The translations under genes and the position numbers were made by a program. 58,701 bases of DNA from JAVVTQ01 sp036653595 (GTDB lineage: Bacteria > Bacillota > Clostridia > Oscillospirales > Ruminococcaceae), in assembly GCA_036653595.1 (NCBI GenBank), contig JAVVTQ010000009.1, positions 1 to 58,701 of the forward strand, read 5' to 3'. The notes beneath the pieces were generated by a model, which made no database searches, was not told where the DNA came from, and saw only the letters and a program-made list of their open reading frames with translations. Below, piece after piece: positions 7,587 through 16,160 of the stretch (position 1 is its first letter; each line of letters begins with the position of its first letter).

Positions 7587-8891
7587 TCACCTGCCGAGAA
7601 TCGCGTCGATGAGGTCAGCTCCATCGCTGACAACGCGTATTCTCTTATTCAAAGTTTTGCCCAGCGCTTCTATCGTTATACTGTCCAAAAACATATCTCC
7701 CTCACGCCGCAACATGTTGGCCGGTATAAGCAGCCTTTCGGCTCTTATCTCGCGGCCTGCGAGCTGCTTTGCGATATCGGTCGCCGTAACCAGCCCCGAA
7801 ACCGATATGTTTCCTCCAAAATAGTTATTCTTTATCGCCGTGACCTCGCAGTCGAGTGACGAAAACCGCACCCTTGCCTGCGCTATCAGCTCTTCGATGC
7901 TTTTTTTTGCGGCCTCGCCGGTCACTATATGAGCCACAATTTTTCTGTCGCTTCTTTTTTCCACGGACAGCGCTTCGCAAAATTCTCTCTTCAAAACAGC
8001 GAGCATTCCCACGCCATTCTCCAGCTGCAAAAGCTCGTCATAAGCGCTTTCCTGCGGGATTTCGCGCCCCGCCAGCAAATAGAACTCGTCGGCCGCGTAG
8101 ACGAGGCCAAGGCCGTTTTTTTTGCGCATTTCGCTCTGCTTTGCCTCAATTATTTCCAGTGTTTCCAGCGCCGCTTGCCTGTCAAAGGGGGAAAGCTCAC
8201 ACAGCCCCTCACGATGGCCGGAAAGTCCCACAGGCACACACGCTATGCTGTGAACCGACGGATACAGCCGCGTCAACACCTCAAGGCTCTTTTCCAGCTC
8301 CTCGCCGTCATTGTAGCCTCTGCAAAGCACCAGCTGACAGTTTATTTCCACGCCGCTCTTTGCAAGCTTGTAGAGATATTCCAGCTTGTCTCCGGCAAAG
8401 CGGTTGTTCATCATTTTGCAGCGCAGCTGTGGGTTTACAGTGTGAACCGAGATATTGACAGGCGAGATTTTCATCTCGATGATTCTGTCAATCTCCGCGT
8501 CGCCGAGGTTTGTCAGCGTGATATAGTTCCCAAATAAAAACGACATGCGCTCATCGTCGTCCTTAAAGTACAGCGTCTCCCGCATTCCCTTAGGAAGCTG
8601 ATCTATAAAACAGAAAATGCAGTTATTCTGGCAGCGGTGCTGACTGTCCATGAGAAAGCTCTTCGACTCTATGCCCAGCTGCTCATTCTCGCCTTTTTTT
8701 ACGAAATAGCTTCTTTCCATTCCGTCTTTTGTGCAGACAAGCAGTGTCAACTCGCGCTCGGCTGAGTAAAACCCATAGTCGAGAACATCGTTCACCTGTT
8801 TGCCGTTGATAGAGACAAGCTCTGAGCCGGCGCATATCCCAAGCTTTTGTGCAATGCTGTTCTTTTCTGTCCCCTCGATGATAACCGCCAT
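7587..8891 (-). CDS. PDZ and DUF512 domain radical-SAM-like protein
   Basis: 434 residues from ATG 8891 (AAGGTG upstream). A short PDZ-like domain (about 1-65, SELVSINGKQV) precedes CxxxCxxC (Cys87, Cys91, Cys94 in CQNNCIFC), followed by FIDQLPKGMR. The motif is the radical SAM iron-sulfur signature. The C-terminal half (about 280-430) matches DUF512. The family is nearly always next to der in Clostridia, and no reaction has been firmly assigned to my knowledge. The gene lies 4 bp upstream of der and 20 bp from the rpmF terminator, so it may depend on read-through from rpmF or on an unseen promoter. Confidence 0.85.
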   Translation of the reverse strand: MAVIIEGTEKNSIAQKLGICAGSELVSINGKQVNDVLDYGFYSAERELTLLVCTKDGMERSYFVKKGENEQLGIESKSFLMDSQHRCQNNCIFCFIDQLPKGMRETLYFKDDDERMSFLFGNYITLTNLGDAEIDRIIEMKISPVNISVHTVNPQLRCKMMNNRFAGDKLEYLYKLAKSGVEINCQLVLCRGYNDGEELEKSLEVLTRLYPSVHSIACVPVGLSGHREGLCELSPFDRQAALETLEIIEAKQSEMRKKNGLGLVYAADEFYLLAGREIPQESAYDELLQLENGVGMLAVLKREFCEALSVEKRSDRKIVAHIVTGEAAKKSIEELIAQARVRFSSLDCEVTAIKNNYFGGNISVSGLVTATDIAKQLAGREIRAERLLIPANMLRREGDMFLDSITIEALGKTLNKRIRVVSDGADLIDAILGR

Positions 8892-8910
8892 TTTACACCT
8901 TCACCATTAC

Positions 8911-8937
8911 AAAAAAGACGAGGATAACTCCTCGCCT
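8911..8937 (-). terminator. Intrinsic terminator or attenuator downstream of rpmF
   Basis: Minus strand stem CGAGGA/TCCTCG with a 4-base loop followed by TCTTTTTTG. It stands between rpmF and the DUF512-der-plsY genes and would reduce expression of the latter relative to L32. Confidence 0.75.
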
Positions 8938-8951
8938 TTGCTTTGTTCAGC

Positions 8952-9134
8952 TTACGCTTCCTTGTTGATAACTTCTCTGCCTTTGTAAAAGCCGCAATTG
9001 CCGCAAACTCTGTGCGAAACCATGAGTTCACCACACTGTGAGCATCTTGCAAACGCGGGGGTGGGGAGCTTCCACACCGAGGAGCGTCTTTTATCACGAC
9101 GGGTCTTAGAAATTCTTCTCTTTGGTACTGCCAC
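8952..9134 (-). CDS. rpmF: Ribosomal protein bL32
   Basis: 60 residues starting at a GTG (9132-9134), with GAGGAGG upstream; an ORF reading from 9179 is a non-homologous extension. The start AVPKRRISKTRRDKRRS is the L32 signature. A zinc ribbon is formed by CSQC (about 29-32) and CGNC (about 42-45), so this is the zinc-containing form. It has its own near-consensus promoter. The DUF177/YceD gene that often precedes rpmF is absent; a small P-loop gene is there instead. Confidence 0.95.
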   Translation of the reverse strand: MAVPKRRISKTRRDKRRSSVWKLPTPAFARCSQCGELMVSHRVCGNCGFYKGREVINKEA

Positions 9135-9215
9135 TTTTAGCACCTCCTCAAAATGTGAAAAAATAATGTGAGCAGCCACATAAATGTCTTCATATGCACT
9201 AATGCGTGCTTTGAT

Positions 9216-9243
9216 ATTATAGCATATTTCGCATTGAAGTCAA
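9216..9243 (-). promoter_or_regulatory. Promoter of rpmF
   Basis: Minus strand TTGACT (9238-9243), 16-bp spacer, TGCTATAAT with an extended -10 (TATAAT 9216-9221). It begins 12 bp after the stop codon of the upstream P-loop gene. Confidence 0.8.
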
Positions 9244-9254
9244 TACTTATTTCT

Positions 9255-9662
9255 TTATTTGAGATATTTTTTGACAGACTCTGTCAAATTCTCAAGGTCT
9301 GTCGATACAGTGACAACAACCTTGAGGCTGTCCTTTGCCACTTCCGAAATTCTGTCAAGAAGCAAGCCAAGCGCATCGACATCTCCGCCGCCGATTTTGA
9401 GGACACCGTCTATATAGACCTCTTCAATATCATAATCCCCCGCAAGCACTCCGGAAAAAAAGCCGTAAAACATCTCGTAGCCCTTGATGGCATAATCATC
9501 CGTGTCTATGAGCCGCACCGAGGATTTGATGTTGTATGTTGATTTCATTCCTTTTTCGATGCAGACGATTCTGCCCGATATGCTCTCTGCGGACTTGTTG
9601 ATCATGTCTATCATCGCTTTTGTCTTGCCGGATCCCTTGTCTCCAACGATTAGTTCAATCAT
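9255..9662 (-). CDS. Small P-loop NTPase-like protein, function unknown
   Basis: 135 residues from ATG 9662. A Walker A motif GDKGSGKT (residues 7-14) opens the protein. A likely Walker B strand is EEVYIDGV (about 80-87), and a later strand KVVVTVST resembles the sensor strand of RecA/ASCE-type ATPases. No arginine finger or further domain is evident, and the protein is far shorter than most AAA or PilT ATPases. It begins 13 bp after pgi and is probably co-transcribed with it. Short ATP-binding proteins like this occur in Clostridia, but I cannot name a role; a standalone nucleotide switch is only a possibility. Confidence 0.7.
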   Translation of the reverse strand: MIELIVGDKGSGKTKAMIDMINKSAESISGRIVCIEKGMKSTYNIKSSVRLIDTDDYAIKGYEMFYGFFSGVLAGDYDIEEVYIDGVLKIGGGDVDALGLLLDRISEVAKDSLKVVVTVSTDLENLTESVKKYLK

Positions 9663-9675
9663 GCGGACCTCCGTG

Positions 9676-11004
9676 TCAATTTATTTTTTTTAGAAGTGCT
9701 TCGCGTTCCTGTTCATAGCCATGCTTGCCAAGAAGCGCAAACATGTTCTTTTTGTAGCTTTCCACCCCGGGCTGGTTAAATGGGTTTACGCCGAGCATAT
9801 AGCCTGAAACTGCGCACGCGCGCTCAAAGAAAAAAATCAACTCGCCCAAATTGTACTCGTCTACTCTGTCGACCTCTATGATTAAACACGGCACCCCGCC
9901 CTCGCAGTGCGCGAGCAGCGTCCCATTCATAGCCTGATCATTGATGTATGACATCTCGCAGTCTGCAAGGTAATTCAAACCATCGAAGTCCTCGCTCTCC
10001 TTCGCGACGCAATAGTCACTCTTAGGCGATGCAAACTTCACAAATGTTTCAAAAATCATTCTCTGCCCGTCTTGAATGTACTGACCCATTGAGTGCAAAT
10101 CCATGGAGAAAATGACCGATGTAGGCAAAATGCCCTTTTTGTCCTTGCCCTCGCTCTCACCGAAAAGCTGCTTGTACCACTCGTTCATCATCGCGAATGA
10201 TGGCTCAAAGCTGGCCAGAATCTCAACCTTTTTCCCTTTGCTGTAAAGCAAATTGCGAAGCAGCGCATATCTGTTGCAGGGATTGTTTGAGCTGTCATTG
10301 TCGTATTCTTCCGACGCCGCCTCGGCGCCCTCCACAAGCTTGTCTATGTCAAAGCCCGCACTTGCTATCGGCAAAAGTCCGACAGCCGTCAGCACCGAAT
10401 AGCGGCCTCCCACGTCGTCCGGAATTACAAAACACTCATAGCCCTCTTTTTCGGCAAGCTTTTTGAGCGTGCCGCGAGCCTTATCCGTCGTGGCAAAAAT
10501 CCGCGATGCGGCTTCTTTTTTGCCGTATCTTGTTTCGAGAAGATTTTTGAAAACCCTAAAAGCGATAGCAGACTCCGTGGTGGTGCCCGACTTTGAGACG
10601 ACGTTCACACACACCCGTTTTCCCTCACAGAGCTTGAGTATGTTATTTAGATAGTCACCGCTTATATTATTTCCTGCAAAGTATATTTTCAGCGGCGAAA
10701 AATCGTTGAAATACTGTGACCCCAGCAGCTCTATGACAGCGCGTGAGCCAAGGTAAGAGCCGCCTATTCCTATGACCACAAGCACGTCGCTCATCTCGCG
10801 TATGCGCTTTGCAGCGTCTTTGATGCGCAGAAACTCCGCCCTGTCGCTGACCTTTGGCAGATCGAGCCAGCCCAGATAATCGTTCCCGGCCCCGTCGCGC
10901 GCCTTAAGGCTGCGGCACGCGTCTTTCATGCTCTGTATAAGCGGCGCCGCCGCTTCGTCGGCGACAAAGCCGCCCAGAAATTTATCGTTTAGTTTAATCG
11001 GCAT
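9676..11004 (-). CDS. pgi: Glucose-6-phosphate isomerase
   Basis: Interconverts glucose-6-phosphate and fructose-6-phosphate in glycolysis, cytosolic. 442 residues, the short bacterial form. Sugar-phosphate binding segments are visible: GIGGSYLGSRA (about 80-90) and SKSGTTTE (about 137-144). The catalytic-base region is LFGESEGK and the C-terminal active-site Lys region is GVESYKKN. Start at ATG 11004 with AGAGGTG upstream. A promoter lies at 11072-11100. The following small P-loop gene is 13 bp away. Confidence 0.96.
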   Translation of the reverse strand: MPIKLNDKFLGGFVADEAAAPLIQSMKDACRSLKARDGAGNDYLGWLDLPKVSDRAEFLRIKDAAKRIREMSDVLVVIGIGGSYLGSRAVIELLGSQYFNDFSPLKIYFAGNNISGDYLNNILKLCEGKRVCVNVVSKSGTTTESAIAFRVFKNLLETRYGKKEAASRIFATTDKARGTLKKLAEKEGYECFVIPDDVGGRYSVLTAVGLLPIASAGFDIDKLVEGAEAASEEYDNDSSNNPCNRYALLRNLLYSKGKKVEILASFEPSFAMMNEWYKQLFGESEGKDKKGILPTSVIFSMDLHSMGQYIQDGQRMIFETFVKFASPKSDYCVAKESEDFDGLNYLADCEMSYINDQAMNGTLLAHCEGGVPCLIIEVDRVDEYNLGELIFFFERACAVSGYMLGVNPFNQPGVESYKKNMFALLGKHGYEQEREALLKKIN

Positions 11005-11093
11005 TTTACACCTCTGAAGTCCGCAAATTACAGAAAAATAAAATCAAAACGCGCATTGTTTTTCTATATGTATGATAACTTAAGAGGTGTAAA
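11005..11093. repeat. 11-bp inverted repeat linking pgi promoter spacer and Shine-Dalgarno
   Basis: TTTACACCTCT at 11005-11015 and AGAGGTGTAAA at 11083-11093 are perfect inverted copies with centres 78 bp apart. One copy is the pgi Shine-Dalgarno region, the other sits between -35 and -10 of the pgi promoter. The upstream copy would not be transcribed, so an mRNA hairpin is unlikely; a looping repressor site is possible, and chance is also plausible. Confidence 0.4.
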
Positions 11094-11100
11094 GTGTCAA
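11072..11100 (-). promoter_or_regulatory. Promoter of pgi
   Basis: Minus strand TTGACA (11095-11100), 17-bp spacer, TATCAT (11072-11077). The spacer contains the complement of the pgi Shine-Dalgarno region (see the inverted repeat entry). Confidence 0.7.
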
Positions 11101-11117
11101 GGTTTAGCACAGTTTAT

Positions 11118-12335
11118 TTACATTTCACACAAAGCCCTAAAGAGCATTCCAAGACCGCTGAAAAAGCCGATTTTGTCAATTGCCTCACATGATGTTATGG
11201 GATATTCTCCTATCATTTCGCCCGAGGAATATATCTTTATAACGCCCACCGTCTGCCCTTTTTCCACAGGTGCGCTTATCGTTTCGGCTATTTCGGCCTC
11301 ATAGCTCACGCTGTCTCGCTTTCCCTTTGACACAACGATGCTTTTGGGGATACTGTATATGTACTCACAGTAGTCCTTTTCCCCGAGTTTAACGCGGATT
11401 TGATTGAGGTCGGACGGCTTGATATCAATCTTTGCCAGTTCGTAATAAGCAAACCCATAATTTAGAATCTCCGTAGCTGCGGCAAATCTGCTTTTTGAGT
11501 CAGATGAGCCCAGAACAACCGCTATCAGTTCCATGCCGTCGCGCAGTGCAGATGCACTGACACACACCCCCGCCTTGTCTGTCGTACCTGTCTTTATTCC
11601 TGTTATTCCATTAAATGATTTGAGCATTTTGTTTGTATTTGTAAGCTGCGTCTCACCGCCGCGAAGCTCATCCATCCAAACCGTGACATAATTTCTGACA
11701 AGCTCATGCCGCAAAACCTCACGCGACATGGCGGCGACGTCGCGCGCACAGGAAATATGCCCCTCCTCGTCTAGACCGTTTGCGTTTTTAAAGACGGTAC
11801 CTGTCATTCCAAGTGCCGCGGCCTTTTCGTTCATTTGCACGACAAAGCTCTCCTCGCTGCCGCCCACAAATTCGGCCAGCGCCACAGCCGCATCGTTTGC
11901 CGAAACGACCGCAACCGCGCGAAGCAGCTCGTCAACCGTCATTTTCTCACCCGGCTCCAGCCAAATCTGCGAGCCGCCCATGGAGTACGCGTGCTCGCTC
12001 GTCGTGACCTCGTCCTCCAGCTTTATGACTCCGTTTTCCACTGCCTCCATGACGAGTATCAGCGTCATTATTTTTGTAATTGAGGCGATGGCGCGCGGTT
12101 CATCGCTGTTTTTCTCATAGAGAACCTCTCCTGTTTCTCTTTCCACAAGAATCGCTGATTGAGCATCAAGCTCGAACTGCGGCTTTGATGCCGTCCTTGC
12201 CTCTGCGACAGGTGTACCGATTCCGATACCTGTCAACACGGCGAACTCATCCCCTGCATCGACTTGATATGCGCCGACTGCAGGCGAAAAACTCAGGCAT
12301 AACACAATTATAATACACGCAATTTTTTTTGCCAT
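11118..12335 (-). CDS. D-alanyl-D-alanine carboxypeptidase (penicillin-binding protein, DacF/DacB type)
   Basis: Trims terminal D-Ala from peptidoglycan stem peptides on the outer face of the membrane. 405 residues from ATG 12335 (GGAGGG upstream). It has a signal peptide (about 1-22), then the serine peptidase S11 domain with Ser85 in SITK, SAN in VVSANDAA and KTG in GIKTGTT. A PBP5-like C-terminal beta domain occupies about 300-380, with a short hydrophobic end. It is divergent from mtaB. In Clostridia, DacF-type enzymes act either in vegetative wall trimming or in spore cortex formation, and the sequence does not decide between these. Confidence 0.93.
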   Translation of the reverse strand: MAKKIACIIIVLCLSFSPAVGAYQVDAGDEFAVLTGIGIGTPVAEARTASKPQFELDAQSAILVERETGEVLYEKNSDEPRAIASITKIMTLILVMEAVENGVIKLEDEVTTSEHAYSMGGSQIWLEPGEKMTVDELLRAVAVVSANDAAVALAEFVGGSEESFVVQMNEKAAALGMTGTVFKNANGLDEEGHISCARDVAAMSREVLRHELVRNYVTVWMDELRGGETQLTNTNKMLKSFNGITGIKTGTTDKAGVCVSASALRDGMELIAVVLGSSDSKSRFAAATEILNYGFAYYELAKIDIKPSDLNQIRVKLGEKDYCEYIYSIPKSIVVSKGKRDSVSYEAEIAETISAPVEKGQTVGVIKIYSSGEMIGEYPITSCEAIDKIGFFSGLGMLFRALCEM

Positions 12336-12407
12336 AATTTACAACCCTCCACATCATAATTAAGATTATGCTCGAAGTCGTTGAATTTTCCCTCATTTGC
12401 AATTTAA

Positions 12408-12436
12408 TTGTATTTTTGAGCTTGTTTTAATATAAT
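12408..12436 (+). promoter_or_regulatory. Promoter of mtaB
   Basis: TTGTAT (12408-12413), 17-bp spacer, TATAAT (12431-12436), 30 bp before the TTG start. Confidence 0.75.
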
Positions 12437-12466
12437 AATATCAACGCAACCAGGAGGAATACTCAA

Positions 12467-13762
12467 TTGAAGGTGTATTTGTACAGCTTTGGCTGCAAGG
12501 TGAACAGCTATGAAACTGAGGCAATGGCCAGCGCTCTCGTAAAGTCAGACTTTGTAATCTCGGATGACATGGAGGACGCTGACGCTATCGTCGTGAATTC
12601 CTGCACTGTGACAGCAAAAGGCGACAAGCGTGTCAGGCAATTTATTCACAAGGTAAAACGCGATAATCCAAATGCCACACTCGTACTGACGGGCTGCTTT
12701 CCGCAGGCTTTTCCCGAACTTGCAAAAGAAATATCCGAAGCTGACATAATCATGGGCACGGGCAACCGCCTCTCACTGCCCGGACTTCTTCTGCAATATG
12801 AGCAGACGCATAAAAGAATCGTCTTAATAGAGGACAACAAGGCCAAAGCCTTTGAGCCGCTCACGGTGGATATTCACAGAAGTCACACGCGCGCTTTCAT
12901 GAAAATCGAAGACGGCTGTGACAGGTACTGCTCGTACTGCATAATTCCCTTTGCGCGCGGGCCTGTGCGTTCAATGAGCCTGTCTGCAATAGCACAGCAA
13001 GCGAAGGTGCTCGCCGCAAACGGTTATCGCGAGCTTGTGCTTTCAGGCATCAACCTCTCGTACTGCGGCCGCGAAGAGGGCTATAATCTTGCCGACGCAG
13101 TTGACGTCATCTCCGATATAGACGACTTTCTGCGCATTCGGCTGGGATCTCTCGAGCCTGACTTGCTGGATGTCGATTTGCTTCGGCGTCTTTCTTGCAA
13201 CAAAAAACTCTGCGCACAATTTCACCTCGCGCTGCAAAGCGGCTGCGACAGAACTCTCTTTCGCATGAACAGACACTACACCACTCTCGAGTATATGCAG
13301 ACGGCCGAGAAAATACGCTCTCTTTTTTCCCATCCCACTTTTACCACTGACATCATGGTTGGTTTTCCCGGTGAAACCGAAGAAGACTTTGCAGAAAGTG
13401 TTTCCTTTGTTGAGAGCTTTGGATTCGCGCGCTGCCACGTGTTTCCCTATTCCGTGCGTCCGGGAACAGCGGCCTCTCTGCTGCCCGGGAGGCTGGACAG
13501 TTCCATAAAAGACAGGCGCGCAGCCGAGATGGCCGATGCCGCTGTGCAAGCCGGCAAAAGAGTTATGGAGACATATGTCGGGTGCACTGCACGCGTTATT
13601 TTGGAGCAGCCGCACGAGGACGGCTCTTTTGCCGGCTATACCGACAGGTATCTGCCTGCTCGTGTTTACGGAGGCAATCTCGCCACCAACTGCGCAATCA
13701 GCGGAACTATATCGAAAATTGAGAACGGACATGCGATTATTGTCAATGCATGCAAGCAGTAG
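12467..13762 (+). CDS. mtaB: tRNA (t6A37) methylthiotransferase MtaB
   Basis: Converts N6-threonylcarbamoyladenosine at position 37 of tRNAs to the 2-methylthio form. 431 residues, starting at TTG 12467 with AGGAGG nine bases upstream. The N-terminal UPF0004 domain holds three cluster cysteines (SFGCKVN, NSCTVT, TGCFPQ). The radical SAM motif CDRYCSYC (about 149-156) follows, and a C-terminal TRAM domain (about 370-430). MtaB is distinguished from MiaB by the FGCKVNSYE opening. It is monocistronic, with its own promoter and terminator. Confidence 0.94.
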   Translation: MKVYLYSFGCKVNSYETEAMASALVKSDFVISDDMEDADAIVVNSCTVTAKGDKRVRQFIHKVKRDNPNATLVLTGCFPQAFPELAKEISEADIIMGTGNRLSLPGLLLQYEQTHKRIVLIEDNKAKAFEPLTVDIHRSHTRAFMKIEDGCDRYCSYCIIPFARGPVRSMSLSAIAQQAKVLAANGYRELVLSGINLSYCGREEGYNLADAVDVISDIDDFLRIRLGSLEPDLLDVDLLRRLSCNKKLCAQFHLALQSGCDRTLFRMNRHYTTLEYMQTAEKIRSLFSHPTFTTDIMVGFPGETEEDFAESVSFVESFGFARCHVFPYSVRPGTAASLLPGRLDSSIKDRRAAEMADAAVQAGKRVMETYVGCTARVILEQPHEDGSFAGYTDRYLPARVYGGNLATNCAISGTISKIENGHAIIVNACKQ

Positions 13763-13778
13763 GCACATTTATAAGCAC

Positions 13779-13815
13779 AAAAAAGCGTCTCTGTATAGCA
13801 GAGACGCTTTTTTTG
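13779..13815 (+). terminator. Terminator of mtaB
   Basis: Stem AAAGCGTCTCTG/CAGAGACGCTTT with a 5-base loop followed by TTTTTTT. Confidence 0.9.
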
Positions 13816-13926
13816 TAATATTAAGATTCTACATTGTGCAGGTAAATTTCTTCGAGTCAAATCACAAAGCCGCATTCTGTCTTTTTGTAAAAATTCGGCT
13901 CAAACGCACAATCTTTTCGGCTCACA

Positions 13927-14169
13927 CTAGAACACAATAAAGTAAAACGCAACCAGCACGCCGATGAACACAAGAACATACGGCAAAACCACTGAGTACG
14001 CTGCAAAAACAAGTGCAATAAAATCTTTTGCACCTATTTTCCCGTTTTCCTCGATTCGTTTTCGCTGCTGTTCCTCGGCAAGCCGCTCAGCCTCGGCCTT
14101 TTCGGGCGTGAGGTTAGCCTTGCGTATTCTCTCCAGATCTTCCTCTACTCTATGCTTTCCAAACAGCAT
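13927..14169 (-). CDS. Small membrane protein downstream of oppF, function unknown
   Basis: 80 residues from ATG 14169. A charged amphipathic N-terminal half (residues 1-45, rich in Glu, Arg, Lys) is followed by one long hydrophobic stretch (about 50-80) that may form two tight helices. It starts 10 bp after oppF and may be the last gene of the opp operon. No family is recognised; a transporter-associated role is inferred from position only. Confidence 0.55.
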   Translation of the reverse strand: MLFGKHRVEEDLERIRKANLTPEKAEAERLAEEQQRKRIEENGKIGAKDFIALVFAAYSVVLPYVLVFIGVLVAFYFIVF

Positions 14170-14179
14170 TTGCTATATC

Positions 14180-15181
14180 CTAAAAATTGCCGTTGACCAT
14201 GTGGCATTGGACGAAATGTCCCGGTGTAACCTCGGTTGTGGCCGGGATTTCACTCTTGCAGATATCCTTGCAGAACGGGCACCGCGTGTGAAAGCGGCAG
14301 CCTGACGGTGGATTAGCGGGAGATGGAATGTCGCCCTGCAACAGTATGCGGTTGTTGCTTTTGCGCTTTGTGGGATCAAAGGACGGCGCCGCAGAGAGCA
14401 AGGCCTCGGTATAGGGATGCCTTGGATTGTCGAAAATATCATTTTTGGATCCGTACTCGACAAGCTGCCCCAGATACATTACGCCGACATCGTCGCTGAT
14501 AAATTTGACCACCGACAAGTCGTGCGATATAAACAAATACGTAAGGTTAAAGTCATCTTGCAAATCCTTGAGCAGGTTTATTATCTGTGACTGAATGGAG
14601 ACGTCTAGTGCCGACACAGCCTCGTCGCAGACTATAAATTTTGGATTGACGGCCAGTGCGCGCGCAATGCAGATTCTCTGGCGCTGACCGCCGGAAAACT
14701 GGTGCGGGTACCGCTGCGCCTGCTCGGGGAACAGGCCGCATTTGCCTATTATCTCAATGACCTTTTCGTTCATTTCTCTTTTGTTGGCAACTATCTTGTG
14801 CTGGAGCATCGCCTCTCCGACTATCTCGTAAACCGGAAGACGGGGGTTCAGCGAGCTGTATGGGTCCTGAAAAATTATCTGCATGTCGGTGCGCAGACTT
14901 TTCAATTCATTTTTGGGAAGGCTAAAAACGTCCTTGCCGTCAAACATGACCGAACCTGCGGTCGCTTTTAAGAGACGAAGCATTGTTCTGCCCGTCGTAG
15001 TCTTTCCGCAGCCGGATTCCCCAACAAGCCCCAACACCTTGCCGCGCTTGATGTTGAAGGAGACGTCGTCGACGGCCTTGACATATCCGACCGTTCTTTG
15101 CATAACGCCTTTTTTTATCGGGAAATACTGCTTGAGGTTTTTGACCTCTATCAGATTATCGGTGCTTATCACATTGCTCAT
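14180..15181 (-). CDS. oppF: Oligopeptide ABC transporter ATP-binding protein OppF
   Basis: Second ATPase of the peptide importer. 333 residues. It has Walker A GESGCGKTT (about 54-62), the ABC signature SGGQRQR (about 163-169), Walker B IVCDEAVSALD and H-loop ISHD. The C-terminal oligopeptide-type extension has conserved cysteines (RCPFCKDIC) that in family members bind an iron-sulfur cluster. Its ATGA start overlaps the oppD stop, so translation is coupled. Confidence 0.93.
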   Translation of the reverse strand: MSNVISTDNLIEVKNLKQYFPIKKGVMQRTVGYVKAVDDVSFNIKRGKVLGLVGESGCGKTTTGRTMLRLLKATAGSVMFDGKDVFSLPKNELKSLRTDMQIIFQDPYSSLNPRLPVYEIVGEAMLQHKIVANKREMNEKVIEIIGKCGLFPEQAQRYPHQFSGGQRQRICIARALAVNPKFIVCDEAVSALDVSIQSQIINLLKDLQDDFNLTYLFISHDLSVVKFISDDVGVMYLGQLVEYGSKNDIFDNPRHPYTEALLSAAPSFDPTKRKSNNRILLQGDIPSPANPPSGCRFHTRCPFCKDICKSEIPATTEVTPGHFVQCHMVNGNF

Positions 15182-16149
15182 TTCTCATACTCCCAGCAGC
15201 GGACTGCATGCTTCTCGCCCACTTTGATTTCATGCGGAAGCTCTCGTCTGCACCTTTCCGTAGCTTTGCTGCATCGCGGATTAAACGGACAGCCTGTGGG
15301 CATGTCGTTGAGATCCGGCACATTGCCCGGTATTACGTTGAGTCTGTTCGTATTGGTGTTCATGTCGGGGCGTGAATTTATCAGGCCAATCGTATATGGG
15401 TGCATGGGTCTTGCAAATATCTCCTCGACCGGCGCAACCTCGACAATTTTCCCGGCATACATAACCATAACCCTTTCGCACATTTCCGCAATTACTCCGA
15501 GGTCGTGTGTGATGAATATTATGGAAGAATTTATCTGTGTTTTCAAGTAGTTCATCAAGTCAAGAACCTGCGCTTGAATCGTGACGTCAAGAGCCGTCGT
15601 AGGCTCGTCGGCAATGAGCAGCTTAGGCTTGCAGGCCAGCGCCATGGCAATCATGACTCTCTGCCGCATTCCCCCCGAAAGTGCAAACGGATAATCGTTT
15701 ACCACACGCTCCGGATTTGGAATTCGAACAAGATCCAGCATTTTGATGCTCTCTTCGAGAGCCTGCTTGGGTTTCATGCCCTGATGCAGGACAAGCGCCT
15801 CGCTTATCTGAGATCCGATTCTGAAAATCGGGTTAAGTGAGGTCATCGGTTCCTGAAAGATATAGGAAATATCATTTCCGCGTATTTTTCTCATTTCTGC
15901 GTCGGAAATTTTCAGCATATCCTTGCCGTCAAAAATTATCTCGCCGCCCTCGTATTTTCCGGGAGGCGTCTCAACCAGGCGCGCGATAGACATACATGAA
16001 ATGCTCTTGCCGCAGCCTGACTCGCCGACTATGCCGAGCGTCTCGCCCTCTTCTACGTAGAAACTGACATCGTCCACAGCCTTGACTGTTCCATTTTCAC
16101 TGTGAAAGTAGGTTTTTAGGTTTTTGACTTCGAGAATTTTTTCACTCAT
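15178..16149 (-). CDS. oppD: Oligopeptide ABC transporter ATP-binding protein OppD
   Basis: First ATPase of the peptide importer, 323 residues. It has Walker A GESGCGKS (about 39-46), signature LSGGMRQR (about 157-164), Walker B LLIADEPTTALD and H-loop ITHD. The Cys-containing C-terminal extension (CPFNPRC) is typical of Opp/Dpp ATPases. It lies 11 bp after oppC and overlaps oppF by 4 bp. Confidence 0.93.
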   Translation of the reverse strand: MSEKILEVKNLKTYFHSENGTVKAVDDVSFYVEEGETLGIVGESGCGKSISCMSIARLVETPPGKYEGGEIIFDGKDMLKISDAEMRKIRGNDISYIFQEPMTSLNPIFRIGSQISEALVLHQGMKPKQALEESIKMLDLVRIPNPERVVNDYPFALSGGMRQRVMIAMALACKPKLLIADEPTTALDVTIQAQVLDLMNYLKTQINSSIIFITHDLGVIAEMCERVMVMYAGKIVEVAPVEEIFARPMHPYTIGLINSRPDMNTNTNRLNVIPGNVPDLNDMPTGCPFNPRCSKATERCRRELPHEIKVGEKHAVRCWEYEK

Positions 16150-16160
16150 TATTCATTCAC

